Assembly: GCA_024402505.1 (NCBI GenBank)
Contig: JAKSTP010000022.1
Span: 1-48,208 of the forward strand
Direction: 5' to 3'
Length of the DNA stretch: 48,208 bases
DNA from: Treponema sp.
GTDB lineage: Bacteria; Spirochaetota; Spirochaetia; Treponematales; Treponemataceae
How positions within the stretch are numbered: position 1 is the first letter of the stretch; each line of letters opens with the position of its first letter. Under the pieces are notes generated by a model. It was given only the letters and a program-made list of their open reading frames with translations, had not been told where the DNA came from and did no database searches. Of the stretch, positions 41,669 through 48,208 are shown piece after piece. Both the position numbers and the translations under genes were made by a program.

Positions 41669-43769
41669 ATCAGGACTCTTAATTTGTTTATTTTCACTCT
41701 CACTTGCACTTTTACCAGCACAGAGTAAAAACAGTGCAAGCAAAAAAAGCGCCGTTGCCCTTTATGAAGAAGGAATTGCCTGCCAGAATGACGAAAACTA
41801 CTGGTCAGCAGCACAGAACTTTCTTGAAGCAGTTTCTGTAAATCCAAATTACACTGATGCATGGTTCAGTCTTTCCCAGTGTTCTTACTATCTTGGAGAA
41901 TACGATCTTGCCCTTCAGTATCTTGCCAACGCCGAAAAAATTGAAAAAAACAATTCAAGAATCCAGAACCTTAAAGGTATGATTTACCTGGAAACCGGGG
42001 ATGCAGAAACGGCCCGTTCCATTTTCCAGAATGTTCTTAAGATTTTTCCAAACGATGTAGAAGCTCATTTTGGTCTTGCAGAACTGGAACTTTACAACGG
42101 AAAGTTTTCCGGAGCTGAAGCACAGTATGAAGAATCTCTGGCCCGCCAGAACAACAATAAAAAAGCTCTTCTTTCCCTTGCCCTTCTCTACGCCAGCAAC
42201 GGTAATTTTTCCAAGGCACAGACCTATGTTCGCCGGGCAATGAATTATTATTCTGGAGATGCAAACGTACATTATTTAAGTTCGGTCATTTACTGCATGG
42301 AAGGTGATTTAACTGAAGCAGAAAAACAGGCCCGCATTGCAGTAGAAATCAACGGAAAATATACAAGCGCCTACGAACTTCTTTCCCTCATTCTTTACTA
42401 CCGCGGTGAATATCAGGCATCAATCGACCTTTGTGACTATCTAATTTCCCACGACAGAAACCGGGGAAAAACCTGGTATCTTAAGGGATTGAACCAGAAA
42501 AAGCTTGGAGACACTGATTCTGCCATTAAAACCTGGGATAAAGGACTTTCCGTTTCTCCAAATGATGAACTTATGCGCATGGCACTGGAACTGGACGTAA
42601 GGGGATCACTTTCCCTTGAAGATCCACGAAGAAAAGCATGGGCAGAATATCACCTGAACAATGCTGATCAGGCTTACGAACGTTATGACGGAACAACAGC
42701 CTCTTACGAATACCAGCGCACTCTTATGATTGATCCAAGCAATTCCCGAGCCCGCCTTTCCTATGCAAAAATGCTGGAACTCAACGGCATGCACGAAACT
42801 TATCTTGATCAGCTTAAGTTTGTAAAAGAAAACTCAGATTTCACTACTGCCCTTTCTAAAAAAGAACAGAATGATCTTATAGATACTGTTGAAGCCTATG
42901 ATTCCATTCTTACAGAAACACTTGCAAAAAAATGGAACATAGACACTTTCTTTCTGGACAAAATCCGCTGGAATATCGGCATTTATTATACAGACACTTC
43001 CATGAGTTTTGGTCATGCTGATGAAAACCGGCTTACCGCAATGGCAGCAGCCGATATTTTCTCTGGAGTGGCATTTACATCAGTTCGAACAGAAACAACT
43101 CCTGTTTCAGGCTACGGAGAAGCTTTCAGAAAAGCCCGTGACTCTGGTTTTGACTACTTCATTATTCTTTCATTGAACGAAGCAGAAGAAGACATGACCC
43201 TTTCTGCCCAGATGTATTCTGCACGAACAGGTACTGAAACAAAGAACATGCATTTTTATGCTACAGGAAACGGCCAGTACCAGGTGATTTTACGCCGTCT
43301 TCGGGAAAGCATTCTTTCAAGCCTTCCTGTGCGGGGAAAAATCATTACCAGAAAAACAAAGAACGTTGTTATTGACCTTGGAAAATCAGAACACATGGTT
43401 GAAGGTGCCGTTTTTGATATTGTAAAAAAAGGTAAAATTCTTACTGCCGATACAGGAACCGGAGTTTACTACAAAACCGATGATATTCTTGGCAAAATCC
43501 GCATTACAAAAGCCGGTGAAGAAATCTCAGAGGGCGTAATTGAAAACAAAGGATTCTATGACAGAATCAACGAAAATGATGAGATTGTCCTTGTTTCCCT
43601 TCCAAAAGCCGAAAAGGAAGATGCCGTTGATACTGCCCCAACTGCTGATGCAAATGGAAACGCTGTTATTGATCAGAGTGTAGGCACAAACAACAAAACT
43701 TTTGTAGAAGAAATCAGAAAAGCTGTAGAAAAACCTGCAATCCTTGAACTGATTAAGAGTATCCGTTAA
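41640..43769 (+). CDS. Secreted TPR protein with CsgG/FlgT-like C-terminal part
   Basis: Exported protein of 709 residues. After a signal peptide (cleaved near LLPAQS), residues about 35-330 hold at least eight TPR repeats, for example NYTDAWFSLSQCSYYLGEYDLALQYL. A C-terminal region from about 445 begins IRWNIGIYYTDTSMSFG and continues with IVDLGKS-like beta structure (NVVIDLGKSEHMVEGAVFDIVKKG), which by eye resembles the CsgG/FlgT-type assembly fold; this is a weak inference. Probably a periplasmic or outer-membrane-associated scaffold. The ATG at 41640 has AAGGA directly upstream and lies inside the CorC-like gene. It converges on the next gene. Confidence 0.75.
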   Translation: MKIPMKKISKSGLLICLFSLSLALLPAQSKNSASKKSAVALYEEGIACQNDENYWSAAQNFLEAVSVNPNYTDAWFSLSQCSYYLGEYDLALQYLANAEKIEKNNSRIQNLKGMIYLETGDAETARSIFQNVLKIFPNDVEAHFGLAELELYNGKFSGAEAQYEESLARQNNNKKALLSLALLYASNGNFSKAQTYVRRAMNYYSGDANVHYLSSVIYCMEGDLTEAEKQARIAVEINGKYTSAYELLSLILYYRGEYQASIDLCDYLISHDRNRGKTWYLKGLNQKKLGDTDSAIKTWDKGLSVSPNDELMRMALELDVRGSLSLEDPRRKAWAEYHLNNADQAYERYDGTTASYEYQRTLMIDPSNSRARLSYAKMLELNGMHETYLDQLKFVKENSDFTTALSKKEQNDLIDTVEAYDSILTETLAKKWNIDTFFLDKIRWNIGIYYTDTSMSFGHADENRLTAMAAADIFSGVAFTSVRTETTPVSGYGEAFRKARDSGFDYFIILSLNEAEEDMTLSAQMYSARTGTETKNMHFYATGNGQYQVILRRLRESILSSLPVRGKIITRKTKNVVIDLGKSEHMVEGAVFDIVKKGKILTADTGTGVYYKTDDILGKIRITKAGEEISEGVIENKGFYDRINENDEIVLVSLPKAEKEDAVDTAPTADANGNAVIDQSVGTNNKTFVEEIRKAVEKPAILELIKSIR

Positions 43770-43790
43770 TTAAATCTGCCGGTAAAAATG

Positions 43791-44669
43791 CTACTTGCTG
43801 ATGGTAATATTGTCCAGACTTGATGTAATCCATCTTGTACAAAGGTCTGGAAAATATGCCTGAACGCGGACAAAAGATCGGACTGCACTTTCATAATCGG
43901 TAGCAAAGTATTCACACTCCCCCAGATAGAATGTAGCTCTGGCAAGAACATCTTCACTTACATTTGTACCAATGAGACGTTTCAGTTCATCAATACCTTC
44001 AACGTATTTTTTCTGAATGAAAGTTCGGCTTAAAATATCAAAAAGAAGATAGGCATCGCCGCCGTCTGGAGAAAGCAGGTCTTCTTCAAAAACATAAGGA
44101 TTCAGGCGGTCAATTTTTCTTGTAACGGCAACACCAAGCTTTCGTGCTTCAGCAGTAACAGACTTTGAAATTGTATTTTCGCCCTTATTGTCATCAAGAA
44201 GATCAAGATAAGGAAGCGGAGTTTCCCGGAGAGTCCCAGATGGATAAACCTTTTCTTCCCGGGTAATCACCTGGTCGGCAGAAATCTTCTTTCCCGTAAG
44301 ATGAACACCACGGACAGTTGCATTAATGGAAGGCATTATAATATCATAAGGCTTGTCGGTAACACAGACTACTGCATAGTACCAGTCATTCAAATCTTCT
44401 ACTTTATGTGACCAGGCTGTTACCGTTGGCTTCAATGTGGCAGCAGGTGTTGCATTTTTTATCTGTTCATAAGATGAGATTGGCTTTGTGTTTACGTAAA
44501 CAAGAATCTTTTTAACAGGTGTTTTAAGATTTTCAGGAAGATTCCACATTACGTTGATTTTAGTTCCGCTTCCAGGAACCGCATTGATATTATTTACCAA
44601 AGGCCTGTCGTAGGCAAAAGAAAGAGCTGCAGTTACTAAAAGTGTCAGAACAAGAAAAAGCTTTTTCAT
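43791..44669 (-). CDS. Secreted protein with FN3-like N-terminal domain
   Basis: Not assigned to a known function. The 292 residues begin with a signal peptide (ends near SFAYDRP). Residues 25-130 look like a fibronectin-III-type beta sandwich (TKINVMWNLPENL ... DWYYAVVCVTDK). After a linker, residues 190-290 are helical and TPR-like (KYVEGIDELKRLIG ... ARATFYLGECEYFATDYESAVRSFVRVQAYFPD). That combination suggests a periplasmic protein-protein interaction role. It follows yqeK with a 9-nt gap and AGGA before the ATG, so it is the last gene of the obgE-nadD-yqeK run, and converges on the TPR gene. Confidence 0.72.
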   Translation of the reverse strand: MKKLFLVLTLLVTAALSFAYDRPLVNNINAVPGSGTKINVMWNLPENLKTPVKKILVYVNTKPISSYEQIKNATPAATLKPTVTAWSHKVEDLNDWYYAVVCVTDKPYDIIMPSINATVRGVHLTGKKISADQVITREEKVYPSGTLRETPLPYLDLLDDNKGENTISKSVTAEARKLGVAVTRKIDRLNPYVFEEDLLSPDGGDAYLLFDILSRTFIQKKYVEGIDELKRLIGTNVSEDVLARATFYLGECEYFATDYESAVRSFVRVQAYFPDLCTRWITSSLDNITISK

Positions 44670-44678
44670 CAGAAAATC

Positions 44679-45236
44679 CTAGAGACTATTATACATCAGT
44701 TCAGTTTCGGGGTAAACAATATAACCCATCTTCTTTATATGTTCCAGAGTGTCGCTGACAACGTACTTCATCATTCCATTCAGGGGCATGGAAAAAAGAT
44801 TTTTTAGATATTTTTCTGTTACATGAGGACGGCCTCGTTCACTTTTGTCTGCAACATAAAGAACTTTTCCATAATCACCCATATCAAGATCACCACAAAC
44901 GTGTGCTTCTACAGCACGAAGAACTTCTTTATCATCAAGATTGAATTCCTGGATAAGGCGAAGACGGCCGGCCTTTCCATGAAGAAGAGTTGGATTTTTA
45001 AGTTCATAATCAGAAATCTTATATCCACCCTCTTTTACCATTTCAACCATTTTATCCTTTGGGATTTCCTTACAGATGTCATGAGCAATACCGCAAAGAT
45101 AACCTTTCTTTTCGTCCATTCCAAGAAGGGCGCAGATTTCGGAACAAAGCTCAGCAACCCGCACCGAATGATCATATCGTTTTTTGCTTAGATTTTTTTT
45201 GCAGTATTTATCTACTTTCTTAATCAAGTCTTCCAT
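44679..45236 (-). CDS. yqeK: YqeK-type HD hydrolase (Ap4A phosphatase)
   Basis: HD-domain protein of 185 residues. The HD motif lies in CGIAHDICKEIPKDKM, with the second metal site in LLHGKAGRL and the VEAHVCGDLDM and LYVADKSERGRPH segments typical of YqeK. Family members hydrolyse diadenosine tetraphosphate symmetrically. It overlaps nadD by 17 nt, the usual pairing in Gram-positives and spirochaetes, with AGGAG about 9 nt before the ATG. Confidence 0.92.
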   Translation of the reverse strand: MEDLIKKVDKYCKKNLSKKRYDHSVRVAELCSEICALLGMDEKKGYLCGIAHDICKEIPKDKMVEMVKEGGYKISDYELKNPTLLHGKAGRLRLIQEFNLDDKEVLRAVEAHVCGDLDMGDYGKVLYVADKSERGRPHVTEKYLKNLFSMPLNGMMKYVVSDTLEHIKKMGYIVYPETELMYNSL

Positions 45237-45894
45237 AAAGATTTTCTCCTTCTATATATTTTGCCACACTTTCAGGTAAAAGGTAATAAAAACTTCTGCC
45301 CAAGGCAATTTTTTCCCGAATTTCTGTTGATGAAAGATTTACAAGTGTGTTTGAACAGGTGATGTGTGGATAAGAAAAGGCATTTTCATTAAAAACAGCC
45401 TCACTGTCGCCTAAAAAATTCCCTGCAGGAATATTGCTGGATGATTGAGCTTGATTTTCTTCCTTACGCCGGCTGTCCCTTCGAACTATTATGATGTCAC
45501 AAAGCCTTGCAATTTCTTCAGGATCTTTCCACTTATGAAATTCCGCTGCAATTTCTTCGCCCATTATTAGGCCCGGTTTTCCATCAAATTCATAATTTTT
45601 GTATAGCCAGCGGATTGTATCGATTGTATAAGAAATGCCACCCCTTTTGATTTCACAAGGTTCAGCAATAAAAGCACCGTCCTTCCGGGATTTACAGAAG
45701 GCGTCTACCATGGAAAAACGCTCTTCTGCTGTAGGAAAACGAAATCCTTCAGAATCAATTGTTTTGTGGGGGGCTGTTGATGTGGGAATAAAAATAATGC
45801 GGTCATAGGCAAGCTCCTTTAATACAGTGTCTGCCATTACAGCATGTCCTGTATGCAAAGGATTAAAACTTCCGCCAAAGACCGCAATCTTCAT
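45220..45894 (-). CDS. nadD: Nicotinate-nucleotide adenylyltransferase
   Basis: Adds AMP to nicotinate mononucleotide in NAD synthesis. The 224 residues begin with MKIAVFGGSFNPLHTGHAVMAD, including the HTGH motif of the nucleotidyltransferase superfamily, and carry the C-terminal SSTEIR motif. The C-terminus is overlapped by the yqeK start by 17 nt. It lies 5 nt downstream of obgE with a weak SD (GGAA). The 224 residues include an acidic/polar insertion around NQAQSSSNIPAGNFLGDSEAV that most NadD proteins lack. Confidence 0.95.
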   Translation of the reverse strand: MKIAVFGGSFNPLHTGHAVMADTVLKELAYDRIIFIPTSTAPHKTIDSEGFRFPTAEERFSMVDAFCKSRKDGAFIAEPCEIKRGGISYTIDTIRWLYKNYEFDGKPGLIMGEEIAAEFHKWKDPEEIARLCDIIIVRRDSRRKEENQAQSSSNIPAGNFLGDSEAVFNENAFSYPHITCSNTLVNLSSTEIREKIALGRSFYYLLPESVAKYIEGENLYGRLD

Positions 45895-45899
45895 AAGAC

Positions 45900-47048
45900 T
45901 TATTCCATTCCCGGATACTGGATTTCTTCGTCCATATCCTCGTCGTCAAAACCAGCACGTTCTGCCATAAAGGCTTTTCCAAAATTGTTTTCTTTTTCAA
46001 CTTCAGCTTCGTGCTTTTTGTCCCGGCCTTCAAGACGATTTACCAGGTTTACAATTTCTTCACGGGCTTCTTTCATGCCGCGATTATTCTGTACAGAAAC
46101 CGGAACACAGATTGTTTTTGGTTCGTTCTTTCTGATTTCTTCTATAATCTGGATGGCATTGTCGTAAGCACCTTCAATGTCGATTTTGTTGCACAAAACG
46201 ATGCGAGGTTTTTCCAGAAGTTCTGGAGAATAATTTCCAAGCTCGTTTTTCAAAGATTCGTAAGCAGTAAAACAGTTGGTTCCTTCAAAAGTATCAGCAG
46301 CGTCAATCATGAAAATAAGACAGCTGGTGCGGGTAATGTGTTTTAAGAACTGATCACCAAGACCTTTTCCTTCACTGGCACCTTCAATAATTCCAGGAAT
46401 ATCGGCAATAATAACATCGGTTTCATCATCAACACGAAGAACACCAAGATTTGGAATTTTTGTAGTAAAAGGATAAGGTGCTACCTTTGGTCGTGCATTT
46501 GTAAAGGCTGCCAGAAGAGATGATTTACCGGCACTTGGAAAACCAACAAGACCTGCATCTGCCATGATGGAAAGTTCAACACGGAGCATACGGGTTTCGC
46601 CAGGTGTACCAGGATGCGCATAGCGTGGAGCCTGGTTTGTTGAAGTCTTAAAGTGAACGTTTCCCCATCCGCCTTTTCCGCCTTTAAGGAAAACAAACTG
46701 TTCATTTTCTGCTTCAGTAGTAAAATCATGAATAAGTTCGTCTGTTTCAGCATCCCAGATAGTTGTTCCTGGTGGAAGAGGAATTACAATATCCTCACCG
46801 TCTTTTCCATAGCGGTTCCATCCTGAACCATCACCACCGTTTCTTGCCTTAAAGCAGTGCTTGTGGCGGATATTGGCAAGGGTACGCATATTGCGTTTTA
46901 CGCAGAAAATAACATCTCCACCCTTTCCGCCGTCGCCGCCATTAGGGCCACCATGAGGAATATATTTTTCACGGCGGAATGAAACACAACCGTTTCCACC
47001 GTTTCCGGATCTTACTTCAATAAGAGCTTCGTCTGCAAATCCTAACAT
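45900..47048 (-). CDS. obgE: GTPase ObgE
   Basis: Ribosome-associated GTPase that monitors 50S assembly and energy state. Residues 1-158 form the glycine-rich Obg fold (VRSGNGGNGCVSFRREKYIPHGGPNGGDGGKGGD). The G domain has GFPSAGKSS at 169-177, DIPG at 216-219 and NKID at 287-290. The 382 residues end in an acidic tail with DEDMDEEIQYPGME, without the OCT domain found in some relatives. A strong terminator separates it from rpmA upstream, although these genes are often co-transcribed, so it must have its own promoter or rely on read-through. The ATG has AAGGT 8 nt upstream. Confidence 0.95.
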   Translation of the reverse strand: MLGFADEALIEVRSGNGGNGCVSFRREKYIPHGGPNGGDGGKGGDVIFCVKRNMRTLANIRHKHCFKARNGGDGSGWNRYGKDGEDIVIPLPPGTTIWDAETDELIHDFTTEAENEQFVFLKGGKGGWGNVHFKTSTNQAPRYAHPGTPGETRMLRVELSIMADAGLVGFPSAGKSSLLAAFTNARPKVAPYPFTTKIPNLGVLRVDDETDVIIADIPGIIEGASEGKGLGDQFLKHITRTSCLIFMIDAADTFEGTNCFTAYESLKNELGNYSPELLEKPRIVLCNKIDIEGAYDNAIQIIEEIRKNEPKTICVPVSVQNNRGMKEAREEIVNLVNRLEGRDKKHEAEVEKENNFGKAFMAERAGFDDEDMDEEIQYPGME

Positions 47049-47061
47049 TTCACTACCTTAC

Positions 47062-47094
47062 AAAAAAAATGCCCGGTTTTTTGGTCAACCGGGC
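47062..47094 (-). terminator. Intrinsic terminator between rpmA and obgE
   Basis: A perfect 8-bp GC-rich stem on the minus strand (47094-47087 with 47078-47071), an 8-nt loop, then eight T after one A. It ends the rplU-rpmA transcript before obgE. A second perfect inverted repeat, TTAGGGT-N6-ACCCTAA (47100-47119), lies between it and the rpmA stop. Confidence 0.9.
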
Positions 47095-47120
47095 TTAATT
47101 TAGGGTTATATTACCCTAAC

Positions 47121-47375
47121 TTATTTTTCAGCAACAACTGAAATGTACTTGTGGTTCATTCTTTCGTGATAAAGTACAGTTCCGTCTGCTGTAGCGAACA
47201 AACTGTCATCACCGGCTTTCATTACATTGTCACCAGGATAGAATTTTGTTCCGCGCTGTTTAACCAGAATTGAACCGGCTGTTACAAATTCACCGGCATA
47301 TTTTTTAACACCAAGATTTTTTGGGTTTGAATCGCGTCCGTTTTTGGCACCGCTACCGCCTCTAGTTCTTCCCAT
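47121..47375 (-). CDS. rpmA: 50S ribosomal protein L27
   Basis: Large-subunit protein whose N-terminus reaches the peptidyl-transferase centre. The 84 residues are [25 protein letters not shown] followed by the conserved [18 protein letters not shown]. There is no cleavable N-terminal extension, consistent with the lack of a Prp protease gene between rplU and rpmA. Perfect SD (AAGGAG) 7 nt upstream. The 16-nt gap to rplU supports one transcript. Confidence 0.97.
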   Translation of the reverse strand: MGRTRGGSGAKNGRDSNPKNLGVKKYAGEFVTAGSILVKQRGTKFYPGDNVMKAGDDSLFATADGTVLYHERMNHKYISVVAEK

Positions 47376-47391
47376 AGTTAGACTCCTTTAA

Positions 47392-47706
47392 TTATGCCAA
47401 TACGATGTCTTCAACACGTACTTTTGTGTACTGCTGTCTGTGACCGATTGTTCTGTGGTAATCTTTCTTTGATTTGTATTTGTAAACGATTACTTTTTTG
47501 TCTTTGAAAGATTCTTCAACTGTTACTTTAACTGTTGCACCTTTTACATAAGGAGCTCCAACACTGATTTTGTCTCCGTCTGAAACCAGGAGAACTGTGT
47601 CGATGTCGATTGTTGCGCCTTTTTCGGCGTCAAGTTTGTCAACTGTAAGTACAACACCTTTTTCTGCTTTGTACTGTTTTCCTTTGAATTCGATAGTTGC
47701 GTACAT
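47392..47706 (-). CDS. rplU: 50S ribosomal protein L21
   Basis: Large-subunit protein of 104 residues with YATIEFKGKQYKAEKG at the start and the C-terminal KSKKDYHRTIGHRQQYTKVRVEDI motif. AGAGG precedes the ATG. The leader of about 150 nt contains a perfect palindrome and GC-rich patches and may carry an autoregulatory structure. Usual order rplU-rpmA, without the ysxB/prp gene found between them in Gram-positives. Confidence 0.97.
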   Translation of the reverse strand: MYATIEFKGKQYKAEKGVVLTVDKLDAEKGATIDIDTVLLVSDGDKISVGAPYVKGATVKVTVEESFKDKKVIVYKYKSKKDYHRTIGHRQQYTKVRVEDIVLA

Positions 47707-47725
47707 GAGTTACCTCTATTTTAAT

Positions 47726-47746
47726 TTTGTAAAATCATTTTACAAA
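47726..47746. repeat. Perfect 21-nt palindrome in the rplU leader
   Basis: TTTGTAAAAT, one central base, then ATTTTACAAA, a perfect palindrome 20 nt upstream of the rplU ATG, just beyond the SD. As RNA it can form a 7-bp stem with a 7-nt loop; as DNA it looks like an operator for a dimeric protein. Confidence 0.6.
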
Positions 47747-47928
47747 CATCCAAAGCAGCAATGTAAGGAAACAGTCATTAATCTGCCTGGGACTGGTGCA
47801 AGGTTCTTTCCGCAACGTAAAACGGGGATTAAACGCCGTGGATACAAACAATACACGTTCTAATAATATACCGAAAATCGGCATTTTAGTCTATAGGATG
47901 AAGACCAAAAGATGAAAATTCTGGACAT

Positions 47929-47958
47929 AAAAAAAAACCGCCCCATTCTATGAGACGG
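47929..47958 (-). terminator. Intrinsic terminator of rpmB
   Basis: On the minus strand CCGTCTC (47958-47952) pairs with GGGGCGG (47944-47938) over 7 bp, two of them G-U, around a 7-nt loop, followed by nine T. It lies 29 nt after the rpmB stop and separates rpmB from rplU. Confidence 0.85.
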
Positions 47959-47986
47959 CCTTCATTCACTCAATTGAAGCAAAAAA

Positions 47987-48208
47987 CTATTTGTTTTCTA
48001 CAGCTGGTTTTGGAACGTTAACTTTCTTTTCAATGAATCCGCTTTTGAGACAGCGTGTGCAAACGTTCAGTTTCATTGTTGTACCATCAAGTACTGTGCG
48101 AACTTTAAGAAGATTTGGTCTCCATGTTCTGCGTGTATGATTGTATGATTTTGAAACTTTGTTACCACTCATTGGTGATTTTCCGCAAACATCACAAGTT
48201 CTTGACAT
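47987..48208 (-). CDS. rpmB: 50S ribosomal protein L28, zinc-binding form
   Basis: Large-subunit protein of 73 residues, complete: its ATG is the last three bases of the window. Cys5, Cys8 (CDVC) and Cys50, Cys53 (CTRC) form the zinc ribbon of the C-plus paralogue type. RTWRPNLLKVRTVLDG is typical of L28. In bacteria with two L28 copies the zinc-free form replaces this one when zinc is scarce; no second copy is in the window. Its terminator is present 29 nt downstream; the promoter and SD lie outside. Confidence 0.96.
   Translation of the reverse strand: MSRTCDVCGKSPMSGNKVSKSYNHTRRTWRPNLLKVRTVLDGTTMKLNVCTRCLKSGFIEKKVNVPKPAVENK

Noticed and set aside
1..48208. tRNA, rRNA, CRISPR, phage or IS elements
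   Set aside because: Intergenic gaps are all under 300 bp and show no cloverleaf, no spaced direct repeats and no transposase or integrase reading frame.

Overview
The window reads as a stretch of Treponema-type spirochaete chromosome. The evidence is the set of gene families: a roughly 500-residue serine hydroxymethyltransferase with an internal insertion, a treponemal beta-barrel outer-membrane protein, FliS with a FlgN-like partner behind a sigma28-type promoter, LolA, RNase Y, zinc-type L28, and several secreted proteins without obvious homologues outside the group. The genus is an inference from protein families, not from a marker gene. An intracellular GH120-type beta-xylosidase, an orphan sugar-ABC ATPase, ferredoxin-dependent oxidoreductases and Fe-S aldo/keto reductase chemistry suggest an anaerobic, carbohydrate-using, probably gut or rumen member. 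No rRNA, tRNA, CRISPR, phage or IS element was seen; almost all of the sequence is coding.

Layout. 1-1720: rny under its own consensus sigma70 promoter, followed at the window edge by a 19-bp hairpin that also contains an AGGAGG. 1739-9163 (minus): a tightly packed unit ftsH-lolA-rodZ-like-rimO-pcrA. 9265-10283 (plus): fliS and a flgN-like gene behind a sigma28-like promoter. 10298-13410 (minus): an outer-membrane beta-barrel gene and an RNB-family ribonuclease. 13475-14729: a single-gene msmK/ugpC ATPase with consensus promoter and terminator. 14755-17346 (minus): Fe-S aldo/keto reductase and an OFA-type MFS transporter. 17421-20116 (plus): infC-rpmI-rplT, then a ZapB-like/ZapA pair and a DUF188 gene. 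20119-22661 (minus): two tandem paralogous GAF/HD-GYP genes. 22697-24919 (minus): an aconitase-superfamily hydratase, divergent from an M28-type peptidase. 25794-26492: a queuosine-precursor transporter with a structured leader, next to a roughly 100-bp REPIN-like palindromic element. 26761-28785: GH120 beta-xylosidase. 28971-35460: iorAB, a secreted unknown on the other strand, then paaK-ACT-alcohol dehydrogenase; together these look like an aryl-acid/aryl-pyruvate module. 35590-43769 (plus): glyA, a GH3 lipoprotein, an RsmB/NSUN-type methyltransferase, deoD (apparently leaderless), a nucleotidyltransferase, a CorC-like CBS protein and a secreted TPR/CsgG-like protein. 43791-48208 (minus): secreted protein, yqeK, nadD, obgE, then rpmA, rplU and rpmB.

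How it works together. Housekeeping dominates: translation (infC, L35, L20, L21, L27, L28, ObgE, RimO), RNA decay (RNase Y, RNB nuclease), envelope biogenesis (FtsH, LolA, RodZ-like) and division (ZapA/ZapB-like). The accessory content is metabolic: intracellular xylo-oligosaccharide hydrolysis, aryl-acid activation coupled to indolepyruvate oxidoreductase, and a non-canonical aconitase homologue. No strikingly new defence or mobile system is visible. The most rewarding leads are the IorAB/PaaK/ACT/ADH neighbourhood, the ZapB-like/ZapA pair, the TPR-CsgG-like protein, the REPIN-like element, the leaderless deoD arrangement and the leader structures.
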